Shown: positions 23,456 to 34,398, counted from the first letter of the stretch. The stretch is DNA of 64,000 nt from Isoetes taiwanensis (GCA_021234155.1 JAJEKV010000053.1:222523-286522), one strand, 5' to 3'. The notes: generated by a model not told the origin, from the letters alone. Made by a program: numbers and translations.

Positions 23456-25215
23456 AAAAGTTGGAGAGCCATTCTACTTGCGACTCATCCTGCACCACAA
23501 AGCTGCACGATCATGGGAGCAACTCAAGAATCATGACCAGCAACAGTATAAGTCAGAAAATCGCTCAAGCCATGGGACTAATTGCACCACCAACTGAGGC
23601 GATAGCAGTAATGGAGGAGGCAATCTCATGCCTGCAAACTCCATCACAATTACGATTTCTATTTATGCTCCTAATATTGGATTCCGGACCGGCACTCCAG
23701 CTATGGGAACAATTCCAACATCACATGATAGCTGACTTTCTAGAACAATATCCAGAAAACCAACTGGCTGCCGCCAATGAGATCCTGGTCGCCATTAACA
23801 ACATGGAACTGACACTGGAGCTTTCGGCCTACCTATACAAAACATCCCATCTAAAGAAATACAGAACGAACTCAACAAGTTCCCCGACCACGAAGAGTAT
23901 CTTATAAAGAGCTCAAGTATGTTACAGACCATGAACAGAAACCAATCTTCGATCTACACCTACATATGTGTGCTTATCAATAACAAAAAATGCCCAGCCC
24001 CAATCTTCATCTATGGAAAGGCAGGAACTGGCAAAACGTATGTGCTCAACGCTATCTGTCTCTTCATACGAGGATTGAATCAAATAATCTTACCATGTGC
24101 CACCACAGCATTGTCATCGCTGCAATATCGTGCTGGAAGGATTGCACACTCTCGGTTTCAAATACCTGTCATCGACAACAAGTATCGGAATTCATTCACT
24201 ACTTGATTCACATTCGCCAAGAGCCGCATTGATCAACACTGCAAGAACAATCATATGGGACGAGTTTCCCATGCCATGAAGCGATCATAGAGGCGGTTGA
24301 TATCCTTTTACATAATATAACAAGCATAAACGGCCCATTAGGATGAAAACTATTCATAGCTACAGGAGATTTTAGTCGGATCGCTCCGTTGTTAAAGCGA
24401 GGAGGAAAAAGCAACAACAATAAATCGTCCATCATATCCTCCCACTTGTGGAACCATTTCAAAGTGCTAAAATTCAACGAGCGGTAAAAGCAGGTGACCC
24501 GGACCTTATACAATTTGTCAACGACATTGGAGAAGGCCATCTCCTCGATAACATCCCATTGACACTATTCAAGACAACAACCAAAATAGAAGATGTCGTT
24601 AACTTCTTATACAACTTCATTACATACTACTAACGCCCTACGATATGCGAGAAAAGATCATTCTTATCCCCAAAGAACGTCCGCGTTGACGAATTCAACA
24701 TCGAAATTATACGAATGCTCCTAGCAAATCACAGAAGCTACTTCAGCGTTGATAGGCTCACGAAAAACGACAAAACCATCGAGGGCCATCCAATGGCAAC
24801 GACAGACTTTCTCAACTGCTTCAAACACCCGGCACTTCCACAACACGAACAGCAGTTAAAACCCAACACCATATGTCACATCACAAAAACACTAGACAAG
24901 GAGAGAGGGCTCGTAGAAAATGCTGTCATAACATGCTCAATGCATGCCAAGTTTCTAACCGTCAAAGTTCTAATAGGCCAGCCACATCACATAGGGAACA
25001 TACATCTCATATCCCGAGTTGACTCTTCTACCAACCAGACAACTGTCCCTGGACATTCCACAGACGACATCTCCCATTACGATCCACGTATTCAACAACG
25101 TTCTACAGCTGCCTAGGACTCACCCTCGACAAGATAGTCCTCGACCTGCGGACTGAAGTCTTCACACATAGACAATTATACAGCGCTCACGCGCGTGCGA
25201 AAAAGAGAAGTTGTC
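23456..25215 (+). pseudogene. PIF1-type helicase half of the old Helitron RepHel gene
   Basis: The segments match the intact helicase at 45376-47331 in order: EEAISCLQTPSQLRFLFMLL (23608-23670), Walker A GKAGTGKTYVLN (24015-24050), Walker B IIWDEFPM (24251-24276), a GDF.R.AP..KRGG motif (24367-24408) and DPDLIQFVNDIGEG (24498-24540). Then come ICHITKTLDKERGLVENA (24871-24925) and TLDKIVLDLRTEVFTH near 25123-25170. Frameshifts and stops separate them. In a live copy this ATPase would unwind the strand displaced during rolling-circle transposition. Confidence 0.85.
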
Positions 25216-25289
25216 TTAATCCTTCTTGACGAAAAAAAAAAAATACTCCCTCCCATCTCATGCTCAAGATGTAGATGGAACACCAATCT

Positions 25290-25395
25290 CCTCGAAGATC
25301 GATGCTCTCTCTACAGCATGGGCGCCGCACCGAAGGTCGCACCTGGGTTCGACTCCCAGGGGTGCATTAAAACTTAGCTACAAAAAAAAAAACGC
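25290..25395 (+). repeat. tRNA-derived SINE-like fragment
   Basis: An exact RNA polymerase III B box, GGTTCGACTCC, is at 25346-25356 inside a T-arm-like hairpin (CTGGG..CCCAG), followed 25 bases later by a run of twelve A (25381-25392). The upstream text GAGCATGGGCGCC-like at 25317 could be a decayed tRNA body, but the acceptor stem cannot be closed, so it is not called as a tRNA gene. Confidence 0.4.
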
Positions 25396-25880
25396 AAATT
25401 GTCCCTATCTACAATGTTCTAATCCACGCCACAAGGCCAAATTCTTGTATTATTGTATTATTTGTAGTGGGCTCAACCTTACACGTTTGGAAAAAAAAGG
25501 GGGACCGGGGGGGGGAATTGTTCACATGGCCGCCGCCGTAAATTATCCTTGCCTACTTAAAATCCCTACGTACCAAGGAAATGCTAATTATTGACAATGT
25601 GACTTGTTCATAATAATGTTGAAAATATGCTTATGTCATGACGGATACTACAAATTAATTATAACTCACCCATCAACAACAAAATTCTAACTATTATGGG
25701 TTTTGTTCTTTAGATTGAATATGAGTCATTGATCTTTAGCATATCCTGGGCATGATGCCAAATCAACGGTATCATTTTTTTTGCAAAAAAAAAAATGCTT
25801 TGCCACATCCTAAGGTCAAAAACAGAATTAGCTTTATCTATCACTCTCCCACCACGTATACATGTTGCCTCTTACCTATA

Positions 25881-26173
25881 CACAACATGGAAGATGGGTC
25901 GCCGGAATCATCCTGGTGCTGCCATGTGGCAGTCCCCTACACTCTGGAATGGAAAGAGGGGCTGCCATTCCGCTCAGCCGGTGAAGATCAAGATCAAGCC
26001 GGTGCAATCAGGAACAAGAATCGGTAAAAAAAACGCAGCTCCCATCTTCCATGTTGTGGGGGGAAGCAAATCGGTCCCCCCTTCCGCAGTGGGCAGGGGA
26101 CTCGCTCCCGGCTGTCGCCGGTCGCGAGGCTCCCCTGTCCACTGCGGAAGGGGGTCCCGATTTGCTTCCCCCC
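25881..26173. repeat. nested inverted repeats forming a long GC-rich hairpin
   Basis: The core hairpin pairs 26058-26100 with 26131-26173, about 43 nt per arm with only two or three mismatches. The 30-base loop begins CTCGC and ends GCGAGGC, so the stem can extend inward. A second, perfect 18-bp inverted repeat pairs 25881-25898 (CACAACATGGAAGATGGG) with 26041-26058, directly outside the left arm. The arms are GC-rich within AT-rich surroundings. Confidence 0.8.
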
Positions 26174-26804
26174 ATACATCTTTGCGCCCAGTGACCCCGC
26201 ACAGTACCCTCCCCCGTTGTGGTTTAATGGCTTTGGCATTGAAACACTTCTCAACTTCTGCGTAGTCCAGGTAATTGCAATTGTTCTGTTGAGTTTAATT
26301 TAGGCCTCCAATTTAAAGCTTTATTCCCTGCAAACTTCTGGCAAGGGTAAGCGATGACAGAAGATTTTGTAGATTGTGCCGACATGAGGTTTTGTAGATT
26401 GTGGCATCAACCACATAACTCTGCTTTCCTCTGTGGTTTCAAGCTTTAATAACCAAGTGGAACAGATTTAGTCTGAGAGTTAAACTGCATGTGCTTTGAT
26501 TTGCTTCCGGCTCTTCAAATTCCTTAGTTTGTGAGAAACGTTACGAGCCCTCATACGCCAAAATTGGAGTTGCAGAAGCCCCCACAAAAGAAAGCTCATA
26601 GGGCATACCAATCCTTGGAGAAATTTCCCCAAACTAATTCCGGTCTCAGCTCTGTAGATTGTTACAGAATGGAAGAATTTTGTACAAAGATTATGTGGAC
26701 GTGTGTCTGGTTCGGAGTCCTTTCGTTAAAGTTGATTTGGAAAATGTCAATTTACACTTTAATTTTGGCGAAGCAACTGAAGCTGCAATCTGATGGAAAA
26801 ATTT

Positions 26805-27030
26805 AGACAGAAAATGCCTTTGAACATTTCGATTCTCGCAGCTTCTTGCCCAGCAGGGTTATGGAGCTCTGTAAAAATCTAAGCAGAAAATGCCTTGAAC
26901 TCTCTAATTCTCTTAGCTTCTCGCCGAACAGCATTATGGAGTTCGCTGGAGCTTCCCCTGCAAAGAGCTCTGTAAAAATCTAGGCAAAAGATGTTTTGGT
27001 TATGGAGTTTGCTGGAGCTTTTCGTGCAAA
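26805..27030. repeat. diverged tandem repeat, about 100-bp unit
   Basis: The phrases AGAAAATGCCT, TTATGGAG and GCTCTGTAAAAATCTA recur at 26808/26886, 26857/26934/27002 and 26866/26970. This gives two to three diverged copies. Confidence 0.6.
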
Positions 27031-29274
27031 GAAGTCCCCTTTTAAACATGTCGCATTTTATGTTACGACTACTTGCCACTTGCTCTTATCCCACTACAGT
27101 TTCAACTCCAACATCCCTGTTTGCCTCTATGCTACTCGATCCGGTACAGGGAAAGCAAACATCCTCGAAATCTGACAAAGGAAACCAGGAAAAGCAAAGA
27201 TCAAGAACAAGAACAGGGGTTTCAGGAAATTTGAGGGTTTGGTAAGCCTTTGTCAAATCCAATTCTTGATTTAAGCTTTTTCATCACTCTTTAATCCCCA
27301 AATCAACTTTTTAGTATATTTGATTCTATTAGTCTGTCAAATCGACCTCTTCATGAAATTTTAGCCAAGACTAAGACAAGATAGGCTTTGGCGTGGTGAA
27401 AAGATGATTTGAGAAAAGAAGCAATCCGGGTGCCTGCTTGGCAGCTTGGACCACATTTTGCTGCGATTTTTTTCGCAGAAATGCAACCCAAAATGAGAGA
27501 ATAGACAGAATACTAATCATGACAGTGGACTTGGCCCACAGATGAGAACATAAGCGCGAATATCCCATTAGCCAGGTCAGTGCCGGCTTGATCATGCCAA
27601 ATGTGACTCTCAGCTTTAAAGTCGCATGGCTGTAGCTTCTGGTGGTTGTGATTCTGAGAAATAAGAAAGGCAAAGGATTCTGCAAAAAAACTCCAGCAAT
27701 CTTCAAGAATCCGAAGATATTAAGCAAATTGTAGATGGAGGACTTTGAGGGCTGCCGTTTTTCAAAATAAGCAAGATCTAGATGGAATCGGGGCTATGAT
27801 TTGTAAGGGCCATGGGGTTGATTCGAAGACCACAAAACAGGGGTCTGATTGCTCAGCAGGTATGGGTCCTCCTGTATTTGTAGGCCTATCTCCGGCTGTA
27901 CCAGCTAATTTTTTTTGGTTTGAAGCTTCAATTTGCAACTTCATTTCATTACCAAAGCAAGATATGGAGTTTGATTCCAACTCCAAGGGCCATCGGTCAA
28001 AGCTCCAGAACGAGATAATTTAGAAAAACCCAGTTAAAATCGATTGCCTTGGACCGAGAAACAAAGAAATTTTCTCAATTCCTGTGCTTTAGAGATAGAT
28101 GCCATCTAAAAATTATGCAGGTGTGCCCATGTCAAAGGGCAATTCTTGCCAGTTTAAAGGTATGGATTGCGTTGCTGTGAAAAGATAGATGAATCTACGT
28201 GCAGCCGAGTTTTGCCGAGTTTTGCTACGTAACCAACGTCACCTTCAAATTACTTAAAATTATTGCTTAAGTTTTTTTAGGTGATTTTTAGGTGAGAATT
28301 TTGGGCAGCGCTCTGGTGGCGTCGCCATCTCCTGTTATACATCACATTGATACAAATACAGTTACAGTTACAGTTCGAAATTTACAGTTAGATTTATCCA
28401 CCAAATTTATACAGCAACCCGGGGGTGTTAGTTCTCTATATATGGATACGCCATGTGCACTACTAGGGTCCAGAAAAACCCCTTCGTATACGAAAATTCT
28501 CTAAGAAAACCCCATATGATACGTTCTATTATTTCCAACTTTTGTCTACCCCATATCATATTTACATGATATTTTTTTGTAGTACCAATCATTCTTCTCG
28601 TATAAATACAAAACACATCTTAATGTATGACATACCCCTTATCGTATAAATATTGCAAACGAATTCTGGATAACAGATTAAAGTGAACTAAAGAGTTAAA
28701 GAATGATTTGCTCAGTATGAGTATGTATTGAAAAGGTTTTCATGATCCTAAATTAACATACAATTCAAAGACTTTTTGTAGGTAAACTATGAATCTATCA
28801 TGTTCTAAGACCCACTCCTTCCTAGCTAGAAATTAGAAGATTAACTCCATCTTGTGCCATACGAGAAGTTCTATCTCGCCAACAACGACCCCTAGTCGTA
28901 CGGATATGGATTCAAAACCAAATAACTTTATTTTACTTGTACGTATACGATACGTTGGACAACAAAAAAAACCCCTTATCATCCATGCACATGGTACATA
29001 CGACTTACATTGGTGATACCCCCGGGTACAGCAATCAAATTTCAAATTTATATAGCAATCAAGTTTCAAATTTCAAAAGAGAGTTACATTTCGATCACTG
29101 TTTCAAATTAAGACAATATACAACAAGTAACTGTTTAAAATTTCAAAAGCATGGTTACACTTCAAAGATGAATCACTTTCATCATACAAAATGAAAAACT
29201 CTGAAATCTGAAAGTTCTCACATCAGAAACTAAAGTTCAACACAAACTAAGATTCATGTTTTGCACATCAGAAA

Positions 29275-29945
29275 TCAAGGGACCTTAGAAATAGCAGCAA
29301 ACGCGTTCTCCATTATTGCTGAAGCCTGCGAAGGATGAGATGTTGAAATAGAAAGAAATACACACTTCTTGTTTGTTGCTCCCATGAATGATTGTCCGCC
29401 GCTGTTATTCATTGTTGAGTTTGCAATATAACTTCCACCTTCAAGTTGAGGACATGATTGAAGACACTTCTCCCAGACATCATTAGTTATCTTAAGTTGC
29501 CTCATATTTGCGACACCCACAGTACCAGAATTCACAACAACGTCGTCTTCAGCAGCGACAACATCCTTAGTAGCAACTGAACCAACATGAACAACACTTG
29601 GAACCTGCAAATAAAAAACAATTACTAAACAAAGAAAAAATAAAGTAAGCAATTAGAAACTAAGCAAATAAACTAATAAACTAAGCAAATAAACTAAGCA
29701 AATAAAGTAATACACTAAAAACATACATGAGTTGCAACCTTCAATTTGCTGTCATCGTAACCAACGTCACCTTCAAGACACACACAAGCTATAGCTTTAC
29801 TATACAACTTGCCCCAGCATTAAATGTTGTCATCATTGCACTTTTCTTATTATTTTGTTGCTGAAGAACATCGTTGTATACCTTCAAAGAACCATCATCA
29901 TTATATGGACATCCTAGAATGTTCATCGCAGTATCAACCTGCATT
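29275..29945 (-). pseudogene. unrecognised multi-exon gene remnant
   Basis: On the minus strand an exon-like frame ends at a stop at 29275 and reads upstream through SVATKDVVAAEDDVVVNSGT, MRQLKITNDVWEKCLQSCPQ and AIMENAFAAISKVP. Further 5' are CLEGDVGYDDSKLKVATHV (about 29790-29730, ending at a GT-like donor) and VDTAMNILGCPYNDDGSLKV (about 29938-29880), preceded by an AG acceptor at 29940. A stop lies near 29810. The composition looks protein-coding, but I do not recognise the family. The CACTA terminus at 29952 lies just outside, apparently in an intron of this gene. Confidence 0.5.
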
Positions 29946-29951
29946 TCTTTA

Positions 29952-30305
29952 CACTACAAGGCACAAGGGTCTTTTGTCATGGGCAAATTTGTCACGCCAA
30001 TAAAGTTTGTCACGTATTTTAATTTTGCCACTCGTGACAAAGGCAAATCTTTTTTTGCAACTCGTGACAAAAATTCAAACTCAAAAACCGTGACAAAAGA
30101 CTAAAATTCGACACGCGTGACAATGATAAATATTTGTCATGCATGACAAACCTTAATAGCTTTTGTAACGCGTGACAAAATCTTGTCACGGATGACAAAC
30201 ATCGTGACAAATATTTGTCATGCATGACAAAACCTTAATAGCTTCTATCACGCGTGACAAAAATTTGTCACGTGTGATAACCTTTTGTCACGCGTGACAA
30301 ATAAT
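29952..30305 (+). repeat. CACTA terminus and subterminal repeat array
   Basis: From 29973 to 30301 there are at least twelve copies of a short motif, GTCACGCGTGACAAA and variants, many of them palindromic (TTTGTCATGCATGACAAA twice, TTGTCACGCGTGACAAA). Single-arm copies such as CTCGTGACAAA occur in both orientations. CACTA elements carry such subterminal arrays as binding sites for their TNPA-type protein; that role is inferred here. Confidence 0.8.
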
Positions 30306-30421
30306 ATAGCCGTTCATTTCAATTTTAAATCTATTCATTTCAGGTCCCTTCTTATGCAGGTGCTCTGCTGGGCGCTTGGTATGAATCCCAACCTTTTTAA
30401 CAATCTGCCTCCTAGTACTAG

Positions 30422-31194
30422 AAGGAGGAGGATAAAAGAGTGATAGATGCAGGTTTGCTCCCAGCCAGTGCAGCTGAGGCACGTCGAAGACACCATGCTG
30501 GTGAGTTTGGACCTTGTTGGTGTCAGTCATGTGTGGGGCAGCATAGCCGGTTGGCTACGGTGATTGAGCGGCATTTGCAGTCAAATGGTACTTACTGGGG
30601 TGCTCCTGAAAGCTTTTATAGGTGTTTTGGCGTGCCCTACAATCCAGCACCACTAGATGGACAGGTTAGTAAATAATTTGATTTGTTATATGTTTATTTT
30701 ATTATCTAGCATGTTGGGGTAAATAACTGTATTTTAGTTAAATACATAGTTTTTTATTTAAAAAGCATTCTATGGTTAAACAAAACTCAACACAACGAGC
30801 CATAATCAATTTTTTGATGGGAGTTTGGAGATATGTTGGAGATGATGATGAAATAGATTCTACTATAGGACCTGTGGACCAAGCCACATAAATGTACATA
30901 GTGGAAGTAGTTACCAAGTTGTGGGGTGTGACATACCTGATTTACCAATGCCGTGTCACATTGAGAGATTATTAAAACCTGTAGATCGATGAAGATTAGG
31001 TCTATTTAGTGGTCCATTGCCCAATTTAGGTGACATATTCACTTATTGGGGTTGTCGGTATGTAATAAAGCAGTCTACACTCCCTGGATCTGGAAGGGGA
31101 TTATTCATTGCCCAAAATCTTCGTGTTGGATATAATTCAATTGTCCCTTTGATGATCTATGGAGGTCCAGAGTATAGTGCATCCGAGTGGGAGG
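30422..31194 (+). pseudogene. SET-domain gene inside the CACTA element, 5' part
   Basis: The first exon-like frame, 30422-30675, reads VIDAGLLPASAAEARRRHHA, CWCQSCVGQ and FYRCFGVPYNPAPLDGQ and ends at a CAG|GTTAGT donor. After an intron, coding-like text resumes at about 30785 (TQRAIINFLMGVWRYVGDDD). It then continues with a frameshift and one stop through CDIPDLPMPCHIERLLKPVD to TYWGCRYVIKQSTLPGSGRG (about 31045-31105). The last part, S-x-L-P-G-S-G-R-G-L-F, is the opening of a SET domain (the G-x-G-L cofactor-binding segment). It is cut in the codon run SEWE at 31194 by an LTR element and continues at 34017. Confidence 0.6.
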
Positions 31195-31853
31195 TGATGA
31201 GGGATTTCCCAACTCCCACCATCATTCAGATAGTGTGGCGTGGCAGATTTGAGCTCTGATAGAACGATAGATGCAGGGCAAAATGAGAAAGCAAGAGTGA
31301 ATGAGAAAATCAAGATGGATAAAGGGTGTTGAAAAATAAAGATAGATAAAGAGGGAATAAAGAATGGGAAATAAAAAAAAGCAAAAGGGATATGGAAATT
31401 TGAAAAAAATCATAAGAATGGAAGATATGATGCACCATTTTTTATTTGAACAAAATGTAAGTACATACTCGAAAGATTCTATATGGAGGAAGAGGTCTCT
31501 CACCTCTCTTCCCAGGGCCTGCCATTACCCTCTCTCCATGAAGATCTTAGAGCCAAAGAGGAGGAGAATAAGTCCCATCAAGATATTTATAATTTTTTTG
31601 ATAAATCTTGGCCATCCATGTGGTTTGATCTTGTCACTCCTTTTTTACACCTCATCAATCCTTTGTTTTTTGTCTTCTTCTTCTCTATAACCAAATTTGT
31701 CTTTTTGTTTAATAACTAACACAACTTATTATGGGCCCTTGGATTCTAACAACAAGCACAAATGAATCTGGACCCTTGATCTTCACCCCCCCCTTTAGAC
31801 CTTGATATTGTTCTTCTATGTTGACCCCGATTTTGCCAAAAATTGGGTCAACA
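31195..31853 (-). repeat. left LTR of the non-autonomous element
   Basis: It runs from TGATGAGGGA to GGGTCAACA on the plus strand. It is 28 bp longer than its partner because of a local duplication near 31317-31350 (GATGGATAAAG..GATAGATAAAG). Otherwise it is close to identical by eye. Confidence 0.85.
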
Positions 31854-33380
31854 TCACGCACAAACAAAAAGATGGAGCCGGTCCCCTCGGCCTCTGACTT
31901 CAACACTTTTCACATTTAAGTACAATAAGTTAGTCTTCTTTGGCACAAAAAAGGAGCTAACTGGGGGTTTTACGGGTCCCACCAAACCTATTAAGAAAAT
32001 GGGGGTTTTAACGGACCCTCCCAACCTATTTAAAAAAAGATAATATTTTGGACTTTTTAAGGTGTACTCCAACACCAAAATGTAACTTGTGCCATAGTAA
32101 AGATTTTGAAAAAAAGATGGTAGTATTTGGCCTTGGGGTAGGGCTTAAAAATGCAAAGGGGCTATGTCATAAAGATATTGGGGGATGGTGAGATAGAGTC
32201 GCACAAACAAAAAGATATTAAGTTGCTAGCCAAAGTGTCCAACAAGGCGTGTAATAAAGCAAATGATAATTTTTTGCACAATAAAGAAGTGGCAAGATAA
32301 GATATGTGAAGGTGCAATAGAGACAATAACGTATGCAAGGTATGGCCAAGGCATAACAAGAAGTGGTAAAAAAATAAAGGTGGTAAGAAGATGAGATAAG
32401 GTAAACATGAGCTTTTTCAAAAGTGGCGAGTGGCACTAAAAAGGTAAGAGAAAAAAAAAAAAAAAAGTAGTTCAAAAAGTATCATGTGGCCGAGAAAGAT
32501 AAACGTGGAAAAAATAAAGTGGTGGCAAAAATGAAATATGATGGGAAAAGGAGGACGTGGCTATTCATGGCAAGAAAGGGCAAAAATATTCTTCTTTCTC
32601 TCTTTCTGTAAGAGGCAGCACATAGGCAAACGAAATGGATTGGCAGCAGCAGAGCCTTGTGCGGGTATGGCGGATGATTTCGGCGGCTTCTTCCTTCCTC
32701 TTCTTCTCTCCTCATTCTCTTGCAGGTTCGGCAACAGGCTATGGCGTTGGCTATGGCGGGAAAAAGAAAGGAAAGAACATCGGAATGCTTTTTTTTGCTG
32801 CTTGATCATTCTTTCTTCTCTTCTGCAGATCCAGCAGTAGCAAGCAAAGGTGTTTCATCCTTCTGTTATTTGTTCGGCAAAACCGGTAGCTTCTGAGGCG
32901 AAGGAACAGAGATGAACAATTCTTCTTCCTTGTTTTCTTGCAGATGGACAGAGTCTTGGCAGCAATAGATCTTGGCAGCAACAAAAAATCATCATTCTGC
33001 CTTCTTTTCTTTTCTTTTCTTTCTTGTTGACAGAGCAAAGAGCAGAGGCTAATAATTTGCAACAACAAAACGTCATGGCAGGGCTACAGGATTGGAGGGC
33101 GCAGCAGTAAAATGTCATGGCAAGGGCATACAAAGAACAGGATTGGAGGGCCGGCCTTTGCTGGCTCTCCAAAAAATAAACCAAGAAGTCTTTTTTTTCC
33201 AGCATCTTCTTTTTCTTCTTTTTGCAGCATCTTCAAACATATTGTCACCCCTTTCTTGATCAGAACAAAATATCACAATCTTCTTTTCTTCCCACGTCAT
33301 GGGAAAGAACACCCTGATCTTTTGGGGTCCCTGATATGAAGATCAGAGACTAAATCAGGGTCCCGGCAACGGAACCATAA
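31854..33380 (-). other. internal region of the non-autonomous element, no genes seen
   Basis: AT-rich with A-runs (32446-32466) and CTTCTT-rich runs near 32585-33240. No retroviral domain is recognisable in any frame. Lysine/arginine-rich open frames on the minus strand are by-products of CTT-rich composition. 33090-33135 repeats its own phrase CATGGCAGGGC..GGATTGGAGGGC. Confidence 0.6.
33363..33379 (-). promoter_or_regulatory. putative primer-binding site of the non-autonomous element
   Basis: The minus-strand text TGGTTCCGTTGCCGGGA sits next to the right LTR. It differs at two bases from the TGGCGCCGTTGCCGGGGA site, complementary to a tRNA-Asp 3' end, used by Athila/Tat-type elements. Confidence 0.5.
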
Positions 33381-34011
33381 TGACGAGGGATTTCCCAACT
33401 TCCTCCATCATTCAGATAGTGTGGCGTGGCAGATTTGAGCTCTGATAGAACGACAGATGCAGGGCAAAATGAGAAAGCAAGAGTGAATGAGAAAATCGAG
33501 ATGGATAGAGGGAATAAAGAATGGGAAATAAAAAAAAAAGCAAAAGGGATATGGAAATTTGGAAAAAATCATAAGAATGGAAGATATGGTGCACCATTTT
33601 TTATTTGAACAAAATGTAAGTACATACTCGAAAGATTCTACATGGAGGAAGAGGTCTCTCACCTCTCTTCCCAGGGCCTGCCACTACCCTCTCTCCATGA
33701 AGATCTTAGAGCCAAAGAGGAGGAGAACAAGTCCCCTCAAGATATTTATAATTTTTTTGATAAATCTTGGCCATCCATGTGGTTTGATCTTGGCACTCCT
33801 TTTTTACACCTCATCTATCCTTTCTTTTTTCTCTTCTTCTTCTCCATAACCAAATTTGTCTTTTTGTTTAACAACTAACACAACTTAATATGGGCCCTTG
33901 GATTCTAACAACAAGCACAAATGAATCTGGACCCTTGATCATCACCCCCCCTTTAGACCTTGATATTGTTCTTCTATGTTGACCCCGATTTTGCCAAAAA
34001 TCGGGTCAACA
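33381..34011 (-). repeat. right LTR of the non-autonomous element
   Basis: From TGACGAGGGA to GGGTCAACA on the plus strand, the pair of 31195-31853, followed by the target duplication GGAGG. Confidence 0.85.
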
Positions 34012-34016
34012 GGAGG

Positions 34017-34350
34017 CATTAACATATTATTCATTTTCTATGATGGTATACGGTTGCAACAATAATGCATGCACTATGGAAATGAGATCAGAGTATAATG
34101 AGGACAAGAGATCTTACATTGATGGTCGTGTGGAAGAACGTGGCAATTAGCAGGGCTGATCAACAGCTGTGGTGCCAATAAAAATATCATCAATTGCATG
34201 TTTGAAGAAAGAAGTAATGATCGCGAGGAGTTCATGACAAAAATGTGTAAGCACTTTGTTATGGTTGTTGCTATCAAGAGCCTCAGAGAGGGCGAGGAGT
34301 TATTTTTGGACTATGAATTCCATGAGACTGTACCTGATCGATTTTTGTAG
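34017..34350 (+). pseudogene. SET-domain gene inside the CACTA element, 3' part
   Basis: Continues from 31194 across the LTR insertion: ALTYYSFSMMVYGCNNNACT, then SYIDGRVE. A one-base frame change follows near 34147. Then LAGLINSCGANKNIINCMFE matches the SET signature NLARFINHSCxPN, and LREGEELFLDYEF matches GEELTxDYxF with its catalytic-region tyrosine. It stops at TAG 34348-34350. SET proteins methylate lysines, mostly on histones. The canonical RFINHSC is altered to GLINSCG, so activity even in the ancestor is uncertain. No pre-SET or post-SET cysteine cluster is seen after it. Confidence 0.7.
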
Positions 34351-34398
34351 AGATAAAAACTTTTAATTATTTAAAATAAACTTTTATTTTTAATAAAT

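Larger units (their letters stand above)
25396..29270. other. about 3.9 kb without recognisable genes
   Basis: There is no coding family here that I recognise. Visible structures are the GC-rich hairpin at 25881-26173 and a tandem repeat at 26805-27030. 28240-29200 is AT-rich with several CGTATACG and ACCCC-type repeats. A 118-residue open frame on the minus strand at 27727-27371 has no recognisable domain and a hydrophobic, low-information composition. Confidence 0.5.
31195..34011 (-). mobile_element. small non-autonomous LTR retrotransposon (LARD/TRIM-like)
   Basis: This is a 2.8-kb element with LTRs at 31195-31853 and 33381-34011, flanked by a perfect 5-bp target duplication GGAGG (31190-31194 and 34012-34016). 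The internal 1.5 kb has no gag or pol signal. Next to the right LTR, read on the minus strand, TGGTTCCGTTGCCGGGA looks like a tRNA-Asp-type primer site, so the element probably points leftward. Removing it restores the SET-domain reading frame across the site. Confidence 0.85.

Noticed and set aside
26008-26254. Open frames over the GC-rich hairpin
   Set aside because: Both strands are open because of the palindrome. The peptides mirror each other and match nothing known.
27371-27727. 118-residue minus-strand open frame
   Set aside because: No domain, no homologous copy in the window, hydrophobic low-information composition. Left as part of the gene-poor stretch.
28404-29035. Terminal inverted repeats around ACCCGGGGG and CCCCCGGGT
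   Set aside because: Only about ten bases pair, the following sequence does not continue the symmetry convincingly, and no target duplication is present.
29973-30301. CRISPR-like array of short repeats
   Set aside because: The repeats are palindromic, variable in spacing, without unique spacers of fixed length, and sit at a CACTA terminus in a plant genome.
32482-33312. Minus-strand K/R-rich open frames
   Set aside because: They come from CTTCTT-rich DNA inside the non-autonomous LTR element; no conserved motif and no codon pattern of a gene.
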